The notes beneath the pieces were generated by a model, which was not told the DNA's origin, did no database searches, and saw nothing but the letters and a program-made list of their open reading frames with translations. DNA of 64,000 nt. Origin: Delftia acidovorans (GTDB taxonomy: Bacteria > Pseudomonadota > Gammaproteobacteria > Burkholderiales > Burkholderiaceae_C). Made by a program: the position numbers and the translations under genes. Each line of letters opens with the position of its first letter. Within the stretch, counting starts at the first letter, position 1. This document shows, one piece after another, positions 1 through 8,348 of this stretch. Location of the stretch: contig JAITUC010000024.1 in the NCBI GenBank assembly GCA_031286585.1, forward strand, positions 434,001-498,000, given 5' to 3'.

Positions 1-30
1 ATTCCGGCCCCGGGCACCAGAGATTACGTA

Positions 31-70
31 GCCGAAAAAGCAGTTCGCCTGCTTTTTCGGCTATTTCTTT
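31..70 (+). terminator. Rho-independent terminator of an off-window gene
   Basis: Thirteen-base perfect arms (31-43 and 49-61) surround a five-base loop and are followed by a T-rich tail (62-70). The A-run and T-run inside the stem would allow function on either strand. It probably ends a plus-strand gene lying left of the window. Confidence 0.75.
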
Positions 71-469
71 TCCGGACCCTGTCTTCACAGTGTCCGCACA
101 CACCTCAAGCCCCTTTGCATCCAGCCGTGTTCAACGGCTGCACTGCATTTCAAGGCCCTCCAGCCTGCACCGATCCTGCGTCCTCATGCCTTGGACGGGT
201 TGGCCCCTGCGCGCTTTTCGCCGCACAGGGATCAACCTGTGCACAACTTTGGCGTCAACCGCCCCTCAAGGCCTGCCGGGCCTGAACCTCGGCCCAGGCC
301 GAAGCCCCAGTGAAGCAGCCCCGACCCAGCCCTCATGCAGGGTTGCAGCCTTGCGCCACATTCGGCACCTTCCCTCTGAAAACCGGCACTTGCACCATCG
401 CCATGCGCCCCTTGCCAGGTGCGGGCACCAGCCCGGTGCGCCCACGGCGCGGGCCTGCGAAAGCCCACG

Positions 470-496
470 AAAAAAGCCACCCTGAGGTGGCTTCTT
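470..496. terminator. Possible bidirectional terminator hairpin
   Basis: Arms AAGCCACC and GGTGGCTT (474-481 and 486-493) enclose a four-base loop. A six-A run precedes it and CTTTT follows, so T-rich tails exist on both strands. No adjacent gene clearly needs it, so its role is unclear. Confidence 0.45.
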
Positions 497-522
497 TTCT
501 CCACAGATCCACTGAACAACCC

Positions 523-531
523 TGTGGATAA
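523..531 (-). other. DnaA-box-like 9-mer
   Basis: The minus strand reads TTATCCACA, the consensus DnaA box. Only one near-match (238-246, one mismatch) lies within the same region, and there is no AT-rich unwinding segment or dnaA/dnaN gene nearby. It may be a chance match or a titration/regulatory site. Confidence 0.3.
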
Positions 532-664
532 TCAGTGAACAGCAAGTGAACGAGGCGTCCAAGTGCTTGCATTCACTGGTCGCAGGCTAAGCTGCCTGCA
601 AATCAGGCAGCCTCCAGATCCAAGGGAAAACCCTCAATCCGGAAGGCGCCTGACCCACCTCGCC

Positions 665-886
665 TCAGGCATCCGTGCGGCGGATCTGCGCGCGCCCCGC
701 TGCCGTGATGTGCCATTGATGGCTGCTGTCCACTTCGACCAGTCCACGCTCGCGCAGCCTCTTGGACAGATGCTCGCGCGCCGCGCTTTCCAGCGACACG
801 GGCTCGCCCATTTCCAGCTTCTTGAGCACTTCGAGTTCATCCACCGTCGGCTCGTACACGGGTGCGTGATATGTGGTTTCGGCCAT
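665..886 (-). CDS. Small conserved-looking protein, possible winged-helix fold
   Basis: A 73-residue protein starting at the ATG at 884-886, preceded by a GGAG ribosome-binding site; longer in-frame starts upstream have a composition unlike a real protein. The C-terminal half (a run ending LSKRLRERGLVEV, then WHITAAGRAQI) resembles the recognition helix and wing of winged-helix DNA-binding domains, where a final strand carries a T-x-x-G motif. It has no signal peptide or membrane segment. It is divergent from the lrgAB-like pair about 260 bases away. I do not recognise a named family; a DNA-binding role is inference from pattern only. Confidence 0.65.
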   Translation of the reverse strand: MAETTYHAPVYEPTVDELEVLKKLEMGEPVSLESAAREHLSKRLRERGLVEVDSSHQWHITAAGRAQIRRTDA

Positions 887-1142
887 CGCTACTCCTTCGC
901 AAATCAAAGTCTCATGCCCCAGGACTCTCGGGGGCACGGGTGCAAACATAGCCCTGGCCGGGAAGCCGCGCAATCGGTGGCCGCGCCTTTTTTCGGGTTG
1001 TGGGCGATGATTGCACGCTTTGCGGCGGCGTCCCACAGGCGCCAGGGCCAGGCCCTGGCCTGGCGACGGGCAATCCACGCCCTTGCCGCGCCTGCCCCCA
1101 TTTGCCGCCCCTCGCCCATCTGTCCCAGGAATTCAGGTTTTC

Positions 1143-1520
1143 ATGCTGTACGCCATCACCGCCTTGTTCGCCTTCCAGTTGCTGGGGGAGGCCATCGTCC
1201 AGCTCACGGGGCTGCCGCTTCCAGGCGCGCTCGTGGGCACGCTGCTGCTGCTGGGGGCGCTGCTGCTGCTCGGCCGCCTGCCCGAGTCGCTGGAGAAGGC
1301 CGCCGGTGTGCTGCTGCAAAACATGATGCTGCTGTTCATTCCCGTCATTGCAGGCGTGATGCTGGAGTTCGACCGGCTGTCGCGCGAATGGCAGCCCTTC
1401 GTGATCGCCTGCGTGGCGGGCGCGGCCATCACCTTCCTGGCCACGGCCTTCACCTTCCGCTGGTGCCTGGGGCGCCAGCGCGCCCGCGAAGCGGCCACCA
1501 GCCAGGGAGACGAGGCATGA
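1143..1520 (+). CDS. lrgA: CidA/LrgA family holin-like membrane protein
   Basis: A 125-residue, very hydrophobic protein with about four membrane segments (roughly residues 5-25, 30-48, 60-80 and 90-112), the size and layout of the CidA/LrgA family. In Gram-positive bacteria these proteins influence murein hydrolase activity and cell lysis, and related proteins also move small organic acids; the function in this organism is not established. The ATG at 1143 follows a weak AGG. Its stop overlaps the start of the LrgB-like gene by ATGA (1517-1520), so the two are surely translated together. An extended frame starting at 1011 lacks protein-like composition. Confidence 0.85.
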   Translation: MLYAITALFAFQLLGEAIVQLTGLPLPGALVGTLLLLGALLLLGRLPESLEKAAGVLLQNMMLLFIPVIAGVMLEFDRLSREWQPFVIACVAGAAITFLATAFTFRWCLGRQRAREAATSQGDEA

Positions 1521-2263
1521 GCGCGCTCACCACCCACTGGCACAGCGTCTGGCAGTCGCTGTCAGGCAATGCCACCACCGCCCATCTGCCCTGGCTGGTG
1601 CTGACCATGGCCGTCTACCTGGCGGCCATGGCGCTCTACCGCCGAAGCGGCAACCATCCGCTGCTCATCCCCGTCTTCACGGCCGTGGTCGTCATCGTGG
1701 GCGTGCTGCTGGCCACGGGTACCTCCTATGCCAGCTACCGCAGCGGCGTCTCGCTGCTGGGGCTGCTGATCGGCCCGGCCACCGTCGCGCTGGCGATTCC
1801 GTTGTATGCCCAGCGCGAGCGCATCCGCGCGCTGTGGCTGCCCATCAGCGTGGCCCTGGCAGTGGGCTGCGTGGTGGCGTTGCTGTCGGCACTGCTGATC
1901 GGCTGGAGCCTGGGCGCCACGGTGCAGACGCTGGTGGCGCTGGCCCCCAAGTCGGCCACCATTCCCATCGCCCTGCCCATGGCCGAGCGCTTTGGCGGGC
2001 CGGCCTCGCTGGCGGCCGTGGCCGTGGCCATCACCGGCATTGCGGGCACGATGATGGCGCCGCTGCTGATCCGCCTGGTGCGCAGCGATGACCCGGCCGT
2101 GCAGGGCTTTGCCCTGGGCCTTACGGCCCACGCCATCGGCACGGCACGCGCGCTGCAGGTGAATCCGACCATGGGCGCCTTCTCGGCCCTGGCCATGGGC
2201 CTGAACGGCGTGGCCACGGCCGTGGTCATGCCGCTGTGCCTGGCCGTGTTGCCCTGGTTTTGA
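1517..2263 (+). CDS. lrgB: LrgB family membrane protein
   Basis: A 248-residue protein with six to eight predicted membrane segments. Conserved LrgB features are visible: the segment LVALAPKSATIPIALPMAE around residues 135-153, followed by GGPASLAAVAVAITGIAG and GLTAHAIGTARA. LrgB/CidB proteins pair with LrgA/CidA and are implicated in murein hydrolase control or export of small metabolites. The ATG overlaps the previous stop by four bases, so this is a two-gene operon. No terminator with a T-run follows. The product name is firm, the physiological role is not. Confidence 0.88.
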   Translation: MSALTTHWHSVWQSLSGNATTAHLPWLVLTMAVYLAAMALYRRSGNHPLLIPVFTAVVVIVGVLLATGTSYASYRSGVSLLGLLIGPATVALAIPLYAQRERIRALWLPISVALAVGCVVALLSALLIGWSLGATVQTLVALAPKSATIPIALPMAERFGGPASLAAVAVAITGIAGTMMAPLLIRLVRSDDPAVQGFALGLTAHAIGTARALQVNPTMGAFSALAMGLNGVATAVVMPLCLAVLPWF

Positions 2264-2383
2264 GCGAGATTGCGGGTTTTCCCCAGAAGCACCCCCACAA
2301 GCCTGTGGACAAGCGCGGCCAGCCACAGGGATAAGTCGGTTAAGTGACTGTCATCGTTGAACAATCCAAGGCCTGCTTAATTT

Positions 2384-3331
2384 TCAGGCAGGCCGGTGCT
2401 CCCGGGCGCGCTGCTGCAGCCAGGAAGAGAACACGCGCAGGGCGGGCGCGGGCTGGGCATCGGGCGCCAGGGCCGGCGTGACCAGGTAGTAGGCGCGGTT
2501 GCCGCGCAGGGGCTGCGGGCAGGCAATGATGAGGTCGCCGCGCGCCAGTTCCTGCTCGATCAGCATGGGCGGCATCAGCGCCACGCCCAGGCCCTGGCTG
2601 GCCGCCACGGCCAGCATGGAGAACAGCTCCAGCCGCATGCCGTCCAGCGCGCGCGGCGCGGCCACGTCCATGGCATCGAACCACTGCTGCCAGCCGTAGG
2701 GCCGCGTGCTTTGCTGCAGCAGCGGCATACGGGCCACGATGTCCGCCCCCACGGGCAGCCAGGCGCGTCCCGGCTCGCGTGCCTGGGCCGTGGCCAGCAG
2801 CTGCGGGCTGCACACGGGCACCACCTCTTCGTCCATCAGCCATTGCGCCTGCACGCCGGGCCAGCGCGCCACCTGCTCGGGCGTGCCTGCATAGAGCGCG
2901 GCATCGAACACGGTATCGGCAAACAGGAAGGGCCGCGTCTGCACGTCGATATGCACCGTGACCTCGGGATGCTCGCGCGCCAGCTGCGGCAGGCGCGGCA
3001 GCAGCCAGCGCGTGGCGAAGGTGGGCACGGCAGCCAGGTTGAGCGGGCCGCCTTCGCCCTGGTGGGCCATGATGTCCAGCGTGTCGCGCTCCAGGCCGTG
3101 CAGCCAGCGCGAAACCTGCTGGGCGTATTGCGTGCCCGCCTCCGTCAGCAGCACGCCGTGGCGCGTGCGCCGGAACAGCTGCACGCCCAGGAACTCCTCC
3201 AGCGCGATGATCTGGCGCGAGACGGCGCTTTGCGTCAGCGACAGCTCCTGCGCCGCACGCGTGTAGCTGATGTGGCGGGCGGCCGATTCAAAGCAGGCCA
3301 GGGCTTGGGTGGATGGCAGGGCTCTACGCAT
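2384..3331 (-). CDS. LysR-family regulator, GcdR-like
   Basis: A 315-residue LysR-type transcriptional regulator. Residues 1-60 form the winged helix-turn-helix (ARHISYTRAAQELSLTQSAVSRQI), and residues about 90-300 form the periplasmic-binding-like effector domain. The sequence style is that of the GcvA subgroup. It is divergent from gcdH with a 242-base gap; in pseudomonads the same neighbours (regulator gcdR, gcdH, gcdG) control glutarate/glutaryl-CoA use, so the likely effector is glutarate or glutaryl-CoA (inference). A LysR-type dyad lies at 3400-3414 between the genes. Confidence 0.85.
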   Translation of the reverse strand: MRRALPSTQALACFESAARHISYTRAAQELSLTQSAVSRQIIALEEFLGVQLFRRTRHGVLLTEAGTQYAQQVSRWLHGLERDTLDIMAHQGEGGPLNLAAVPTFATRWLLPRLPQLAREHPEVTVHIDVQTRPFLFADTVFDAALYAGTPEQVARWPGVQAQWLMDEEVVPVCSPQLLATAQAREPGRAWLPVGADIVARMPLLQQSTRPYGWQQWFDAMDVAAPRALDGMRLELFSMLAVAASQGLGVALMPPMLIEQELARGDLIIACPQPLRGNRAYYLVTPALAPDAQPAPALRVFSSWLQQRAREHRPA

Positions 3332-3399
3332 ATCTCATGAATTCAACGCACTTCAATGGAGCGCATCATAGGGAATAACCCGCAACATTGAATCCATAC

Positions 3400-3414
3400 A
3401 TGCGCTTTACGCAT
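3400..3414. promoter_or_regulatory. LysR-type dyad between gcdR-like gene and gcdH
   Basis: A perfect interrupted dyad, ATGCG-CTTTA-CGCAT, which contains the T-N11-A core typical of LysR binding sites. It sits 69 bases upstream of the regulator and 160 bases upstream of gcdH, a usual place for a divergent LysR operator. That it binds this regulator is inference from position. Confidence 0.5.
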
Positions 3415-3573
3415 TCATGGATGCACAAACATCGTTTGCGCCATGCCTAAAGCCGCTTCTAAGATGCAGCGCAACAACGCTACACGGCGGCGGCCTGCCC
3501 GGTACCGCATCCGTCACCGCACGTGGCAGCGGCCCCCCGCCCTTGACCTCTTTGTTTTTGGAGATACGACACC

Positions 3574-4770
3574 ATGGCCCGCAACAGCTTCCAATGGGAT
3601 GACCCCTTCCAGCTCGACCAGCAACTGAGCGAAGACGAGCGCATGATCCGCGACGCGGCCCATGCCTACTGCCAGGAGAAGCTGGCCCCCCGCGTGCTGG
3701 AAATGTTCCGCCACGAGAAGTCCGACGTGAGCATCTTCCGCGAGATGGGCGAGCTGGGCCTGCTGGGCCCCACCATCCCCACGCAATACGGCGGCGCCGG
3801 CCTGAACTACGTCAGCTACGGCCTGGTGGCGCGCGAGATCGAGCGCGTGGACTCGGGCTACCGTTCCATGGCCAGCGTGCAAAGCTCGCTGGTGATGGTG
3901 CCCATCAATGAATTCGGCACCGAAGAACAGAAGAACAAGTACCTGCCCAAGCTGGCCAGCGGCGAGTTCATCGGCTGCTTCGGCCTGACCGAACCCGACC
4001 ACGGCTCCGACCCCGGCAGCATGTCCAGCCGCGCCGACAAGGTGGACGGCGGCTACCGCCTCAAGGGCAACAAGATGTGGATTACCAACAGCCCCGTGGC
4101 CGACGTGTTCGTGGTCTGGGCCAAGGAAGTGACCGAGGACGGCCATGTGGGCGAGATCCGCGGCTTCATCCTGGACAAGGGCATGAAGGGCCTGTCGGCC
4201 CCGGCCATCCACGGCAAGGTGGGCCTGCGCGCCTCCATCACGGGCGAGATCGTGATGGACGATGTCTTCGTTCCCGAGGAAAACGCCTTCCCCGAGGTGC
4301 GCGGCCTCAAGGGCCCCTTCACCTGCCTGAACAGCGCACGCTTCGGCATCGCCTGGGGCGCCCTGGGCGCCGCCGAGTTCTGCTGGCACACGGCGCGCCA
4401 GTACACGCTGGACCGCAAGCAGTTCGGCCGCCCCCTGGCCGCCAACCAGCTGGTCCAGAAGAAGCTGGCCGACATGCAGACCGAGATCACCCTGGGCCTG
4501 CAGGCCGCGCTGCGCGTGGGCCGCATGAAGGACGAGCACCAGAACGTGATCGAGATCACCTCGCTGATCAAGCGCAACAACTGCGGCAAGTCGCTGGACA
4601 TTGCCCGCATGGCGCGCGACATGATGGGCGGCAACGGCATCAGCGACGAGTTCGGCGTGGCCCGCCACCTGGTCAACCTGGAAGTGGTCAACACCTACGA
4701 AGGCACGCACGATGTGCATGCGCTGATCCTGGGCCGGGCCCAGACTGGCATCGCAGCTTTTGCCAACTGA
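3574..4770 (+). CDS. gcdH: Glutaryl-CoA dehydrogenase
   Basis: A 398-residue acyl-CoA dehydrogenase of the glutaryl-CoA subfamily. It oxidises and decarboxylates glutaryl-CoA to crotonyl-CoA in lysine, hydroxylysine, tryptophan and glutarate catabolism, passing electrons to ETF. The three acyl-CoA dehydrogenase domains are complete. The arginine in [14 protein letters not shown] (about R97) corresponds to the residue that binds the substrate's free carboxylate in this subfamily, and the catalytic base is the glutamate of [10 protein letters not shown] (about E376). GGAG lies ten bases before the ATG. Downstream gcdG would supply its substrate. Confidence 0.95.
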   Translation: MARNSFQWDDPFQLDQQLSEDERMIRDAAHAYCQEKLAPRVLEMFRHEKSDVSIFREMGELGLLGPTIPTQYGGAGLNYVSYGLVAREIERVDSGYRSMASVQSSLVMVPINEFGTEEQKNKYLPKLASGEFIGCFGLTEPDHGSDPGSMSSRADKVDGGYRLKGNKMWITNSPVADVFVVWAKEVTEDGHVGEIRGFILDKGMKGLSAPAIHGKVGLRASITGEIVMDDVFVPEENAFPEVRGLKGPFTCLNSARFGIAWGALGAAEFCWHTARQYTLDRKQFGRPLAANQLVQKKLADMQTEITLGLQAALRVGRMKDEHQNVIEITSLIKRNNCGKSLDIARMARDMMGGNGISDEFGVARHLVNLEVVNTYEGTHDVHALILGRAQTGIAAFAN

Positions 4771-4895
4771 CCCCCTGAGGCGCTTCGCGCCTTCCCCCTT
4801 CTCGCTTCGCGGAGGGGGACGACGCCCTCGCCGCGAGGCGGCTCTTGCTCGGCGTCTCTCGCTTGGGCAGCGCCCGTCTCGCACGCTATGGGGGA
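4771..4895. repeat. Hairpin-rich intergenic element of Comamonadaceae type
   Basis: The gap between gcdH and gcdG holds a string of inverted repeats: GGCGC-TTC-GCGCC (4779-4791), then arms TCCCCCT/AGGGGGA around a CGCTTCGCG core (4793-4819), then two GC-rich imperfect hairpins. I recall near-identical strings dispersed between genes in Comamonadaceae genomes, which suggests a REP-like element. It may also act as an mRNA-stabilising or attenuating structure between the two genes. There is only one copy in this window, so repetitiveness is from memory. Confidence 0.45.
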
Positions 4896-4959
4896 TGGAA
4901 GCTCAAGCCTTCAGCTGAACTACCAGCGGCATCGGGCGCGCTCATATTTCTTCCCTCTC

Positions 4960-6207
4960 ATGTCCTCCACATCCTCCGCGCCGGCCGCATTGGCTGGCAT
5001 CAAGGTGCTTGATCTTTCCCGCGTGCTGGCCGGGCCCTGGTGCACGCAGACGCTGGCCGACCTGGGTGCCGATGTGATCAAGGTCGAGCGGCCCGTGGCC
5101 GGCGACGACACGCGCCACTGGGGGCCTCCGTTCCTGGCGCGCGACGATGGCCGGGCCACGCAGGAGGCCAGCTATTTCACGGCCTGCAACCGCAACAAGC
5201 GCTCGGTCACCATCGACATGTCCAGCACCGATGGCCAGCAGCTGATTCGCCAGATGGCGGCCGAGTCCGATGTGCTGGTGGAGAACTTCAAGGTCGGCGG
5301 CCTGGCGCAGTACGGGCTGGACTACGCCAGCCTCAAGGCGCTCAACCCGCGCCTGATCTATTGCTCGGTCACGGGTTTCGGCCAGACCGGCCCGTATGCC
5401 GAGCGCGCGGGCTACGACCTCATGGTGCAGGCCATGTGCGGTCTGATGAGCATCACCGGCCATGCCGACGGGGCGCCCGGAGGCGGCCCGCTCAAGGTGG
5501 GCGTGGCCGTGATCGATGTCTTCACGGGCCTGTATGCCAGCAATGCCATCCTGGCTGCGCTGCATGCGCGCCAGGCCTCGGGCCGGGGCCAGCACATCGA
5601 CATGGCCCTGCTCGACGTGGGCATGGCCGTGCTGGCCAATCAGGCCGCCGGCTTTCTGGCCACGGGCGAATCGCCGGGCCGCGCCGGCAATATCCACCCC
5701 AGCCTGGCGCCCTACCAGGACTTCGCCACGGCCAACGGCAACGTGCTGCTGGCCATCGGCAATGACGGGCAGTTCGCCCGCTTTTGCGCCGCCGTCGGCG
5801 AAGCCGGCTGGGCGCTAGACGAGCGCTTTGCCACCAACACCGCCCGCGTGCGCAACCGCCAGGCGCTGCTGGAGCGGATGGTGCCCCTCATGAAGACACG
5901 CGGCACGGCCGAATGGATTGCGCTGCTGGAAGACAAGGCCGTTCCCTGCGGCCCCATCAACACCATCGCCCAGGCCTTCGACGACCCGCAGGTGCGCGCA
6001 CGCGGCATACGCGTCGAGCTGCCGCGCGAGGCCGGCGACGGCATCTCGCGCATCGCCGGCGTGGCCAGCCCCATGCGCCTGAGCGATACCCCGCCCGTGC
6101 TGCGCAGCGCACCGCCCTCCCTGGGCCAGCACACCGATGAAGTGCTGGGCGAACTGGGCATTGCGCCCATGGCCATCCAGGCGCTGCGCTCGCGCGGGGT
6201 GGTCTGA
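4960..6207 (+). CDS. gcdG: CaiB/BaiF class III CoA-transferase (glutarate CoA-transferase)
   Basis: A 415-residue class III CoA-transferase. The N-terminal signature VLDLSRVLAGPWCTQTLADLGADVIKVE is complete and the conserved catalytic aspartate lies in GYDLMVQA (about D153). Position behind gcdH and a GcdR-like regulator points to the glutarate:CoA transferase (GcdG) that forms glutaryl-CoA from glutarate and a CoA donor such as succinyl-CoA; substrate is inferred from context. The ATG at 4960 begins the homologous region; an upstream start at 4888 would add residues encoded by the hairpin element. A Bug receptor follows 126 bases downstream. Confidence 0.87.
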   Translation: MSSTSSAPAALAGIKVLDLSRVLAGPWCTQTLADLGADVIKVERPVAGDDTRHWGPPFLARDDGRATQEASYFTACNRNKRSVTIDMSSTDGQQLIRQMAAESDVLVENFKVGGLAQYGLDYASLKALNPRLIYCSVTGFGQTGPYAERAGYDLMVQAMCGLMSITGHADGAPGGGPLKVGVAVIDVFTGLYASNAILAALHARQASGRGQHIDMALLDVGMAVLANQAAGFLATGESPGRAGNIHPSLAPYQDFATANGNVLLAIGNDGQFARFCAAVGEAGWALDERFATNTARVRNRQALLERMVPLMKTRGTAEWIALLEDKAVPCGPINTIAQAFDDPQVRARGIRVELPREAGDGISRIAGVASPMRLSDTPPVLRSAPPSLGQHTDEVLGELGIAPMAIQALRSRGVV

Positions 6208-6333
6208 TCGCGCCACTGCAGGCAACCATCCTTTCCACGAAAACCCACTTCCGAATGCCGTAACGAATCCCGCTTCCCACCCGTCGGTGCCTCACAACAA
6301 ACGTCCACAACATCCATTCAAGGAGACAACACC

Positions 6334-7308
6334 ATGACTCACACCTCCCGCATCGCGCTCGCCGGCATCCTCGGCGCCCTCGCGCTTTCGGGCGCAGCCC
6401 ATGCCCAGGGCTACCCCACCAAACCCATCAAGCTGCTCGTGCCCTTTGCGGCAGGCGGCACCACCGACCTGATCGCGCGCATCGTGGCCGAGCCGCTGGG
6501 CCGCGCCCTGGGCCAGCCCGTGGTGGTCGAGAACAAGGGCGGCGGCGGCGGCAGCATCGGCGCGGCCGAGACGGCGCGCTCCCAGCCCGATGGCTACAGC
6601 CTGGGCATTGCCACCGTGTCCACCACGGCCACCAACCCGGCGATCAACCCCAAGATCCCGTACAACGTGCTGACCGACTTCACGCCCATCGTGAACATCG
6701 CGGCCACGCCCAACATCATTGCGGCCAACCCCAAGTTCGCGGGCAAGAACTACCAGGAGTTCCTGGCCGAGGTGAAGAAGAACCCCGGCAAGTACTCCTA
6801 CGCTTCGCCTGGCAACGGCAGCATCACCCATCTGATGATGGAGATGTTCAAGCTGTCCACGAACACCGACATCACCCATGTGCCCTACCGGGGCAGCGGC
6901 CCCGCGCTCAACGACGCCGTGGCCGGCCAGGTGCCGCTGATCTTCGACAACCTGCCCTCCGCCCTGGGCTTCGTCAAGGAAAAGCGCCTGGTGCCCATCG
7001 TGGTGGCCGCACCCCAGCGCCTGGCCGCCCTGCCCGATGTGCCCACCTTCAAGGAAGTGGGCCTGGCCCCCGTCAACCGCATGGCCTACTACGGCATCGT
7101 CGGCCCCAAGAACCTGCCGCGCGACATCGTGGACAAGGTCAACGCCGCCACGCGCAAGGTGCTGCAGGACCCGGCCATCAAGAAGCGCATCGAGGAAACC
7201 GGCTCGCTGATCGTGGCCGACACGCCCGAGCATTTCTTTGAAGAAATCAAGGCCGAACTGGCGGTCTACAAGGACGTGGTGCAAAAGCAGAACCTGACGA
7301 TGGATTGA
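6334..7308 (+). CDS. Bug/TctC family tripartite tricarboxylate receptor
   Basis: A 324-residue periplasmic solute receptor of the Bug (TctC) family with a signal peptide (residues 1-25, cleavage after AHA). Diagnostic Bug segments are present: KLLVPFAAGGTTDLIAR, THVPYRGSGPALNDAVAGQV and LPDVPTFKEVGL. Bug proteins bind carboxylates and hand them to TctAB permeases; no permease genes are adjacent, which is common for this expanded family. AAGGAG precedes the ATG and a terminator follows the stop. Its place right after gcdH-gcdG suggests glutarate or a related C5 dicarboxylate as ligand (inference). Confidence 0.9.
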   Translation: MTHTSRIALAGILGALALSGAAHAQGYPTKPIKLLVPFAAGGTTDLIARIVAEPLGRALGQPVVVENKGGGGGSIGAAETARSQPDGYSLGIATVSTTATNPAINPKIPYNVLTDFTPIVNIAATPNIIAANPKFAGKNYQEFLAEVKKNPGKYSYASPGNGSITHLMMEMFKLSTNTDITHVPYRGSGPALNDAVAGQVPLIFDNLPSALGFVKEKRLVPIVVAAPQRLAALPDVPTFKEVGLAPVNRMAYYGIVGPKNLPRDIVDKVNAATRKVLQDPAIKKRIEETGSLIVADTPEHFFEEIKAELAVYKDVVQKQNLTMD

Positions 7309-7330
7309 GCCTGCGCGTCACCCACAGACC

Positions 7331-7354
7331 ATCCCCGCCCCGGCGGGGATTTTT
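7331..7354 (+). terminator. Rho-independent terminator
   Basis: Arms ATCCCCGCC and GGCGGGGAT followed by TTTT, 23 bases after the Bug receptor stop codon. It ends the gcdH-gcdG-receptor transcription unit and abuts the convergent LysR gene, whose stop begins at 7354. Confidence 0.8.
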
Positions 7355-8232
7355 CATGCTTCGCCAGCGGCAGGCGACAGCAACGCCTCACACACCTCGC
7401 ACAGGCGCCCTGCCAGACGCCGGCCCGGCGCCGACAGCTGGGCGCGCACATGCAGCGCCACTTCCACATCAGGCACGGGGGCGAAGCCGGGAACACCATC
7501 GAGCAGGCGGTGGCCGGGCCCGACCAGCCTGCGCGGCAGCAGGCTGACGCCCAGGCCCTGCTCCACGGCGGCTTCCAGGCTGGCCAGGCTGGCGCTCGCA
7601 TAGGCCAGGCGCCAGCGCCGGCCTGCGGCATCCAGCGCATGCGTCATCTCGCTGCGGTACAGGCCGCCCTGCGGGAATACCACCAGGGGCAAGGGATCAA
7701 GCCCGTGGGAGGGATGCCGCGCACTGTCTATCCAGGCCAGCGGTTCGGGCCAGCGCGCCATGCCGGGCGTGCTGCCGCTGCGCTGCTTGACGATGGCCAG
7801 GTCCAGCTCGCCGGCCTGCAGTTGCTGCCATATAGCCTGCGACAGCCCGCTGGTCAGCTCCAGGCGCAACTGAGGCTGGCTGCGCGCCAGCGCGCCCAAG
7901 GCGGGCATCAGGGCGTTGCCGGCAAAGTCCTCTGGTACGCCGATGCGCAGCACGGCCTCGGTGGCGCCGGCCAACTGCTCCACGGCCTCGTCCATGAGGG
8001 CGAGGATGCGCTGCGCATAGGCCAGCAAGCGCTCTCCTTCCAGCGTGCATTCCACATGGCGCCCGCCGCGATCCAGCAGCGTGCAGCCCATTTGTTCCTC
8101 CAGCCGGCGGATCTGCTGGCTGACCGTGGACTGGGTGAGGTGCACGCCCTGCGCCGCACGCGTGAAGCTGCCGGTTTCGGCCACGGCGCAGAAGCTGCGC
8201 AACAGGGAGGGGTCTATGGAAGAGGGTTGCAT
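7354..8232 (-). CDS. LysR-family transcriptional regulator
   Basis: A 292-residue LysR-type regulator: helix-turn-helix at residues 8-66 (GSFTRAAQGVHLTQSTVSQQIRRLE) and an effector-binding domain from about residue 92. The C-terminus is rich in Ala and Arg but shows no truncation. It is divergent from the deaminase/MFS pair with a 116-base gap, so it most likely controls that pair and itself. The ligand cannot be read from sequence; a purine or pyrimidine derivative would fit the deaminase. Confidence 0.85.
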   Translation of the reverse strand: MQPSSIDPSLLRSFCAVAETGSFTRAAQGVHLTQSTVSQQIRRLEEQMGCTLLDRGGRHVECTLEGERLLAYAQRILALMDEAVEQLAGATEAVLRIGVPEDFAGNALMPALGALARSQPQLRLELTSGLSQAIWQQLQAGELDLAIVKQRSGSTPGMARWPEPLAWIDSARHPSHGLDPLPLVVFPQGGLYRSEMTHALDAAGRRWRLAYASASLASLEAAVEQGLGVSLLPRRLVGPGHRLLDGVPGFAPVPDVEVALHVRAQLSAPGRRLAGRLCEVCEALLSPAAGEA

Positions 8233-8348
8233 GGGCGTGGGCGGATTTCAGTGGCTTTGTCACTGCCCAGCATTTGATCATTTAATTTTCCAATTGATGC
8301 CGCCCGTCCTAGACTGCGGCCTCAGCTCCCGATTGCCCAGCCATTCCC

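Larger units (their letters stand above)
1..664. other. Intergenic region without a supported gene
   Basis: No reading frame here has a convincing protein: the longest run reads through hairpins and is rich in Pro, Arg and Ser as expected from GC-rich non-coding DNA. What can be seen is a terminator at the left edge (31-70), a small hairpin at 122-140, a DnaA-box-like 9-mer at 523-531, a weaker one at 238-246, and a hairpin flanked by A and T runs at 470-496. The gene served by the left terminator lies outside the window. Confidence 0.6.

Noticed and set aside
90..485. Plus-strand 131-codon frame near the left edge
   Set aside because: Low-complexity Ser/Arg/Pro composition, no ribosome site, runs through a hairpin; typical non-coding GC-rich frame.
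1..664. Replication origin
   Set aside because: One good DnaA box, no AT-rich unwinding element and no dnaA, dnaN or parAB genes nearby.
2369..2394. Terminator between lrgB and the LysR gene
   Set aside because: The GGCCTGC/GCAGGCC hairpin has no T-run on either strand; only a hairpin can be claimed.
3514..4884. Minus-strand frame of about 450 codons over gcdH
   Set aside because: Antisense shadow of a certain gene, rich in His/Gln/Ala, as codon-position bias produces.
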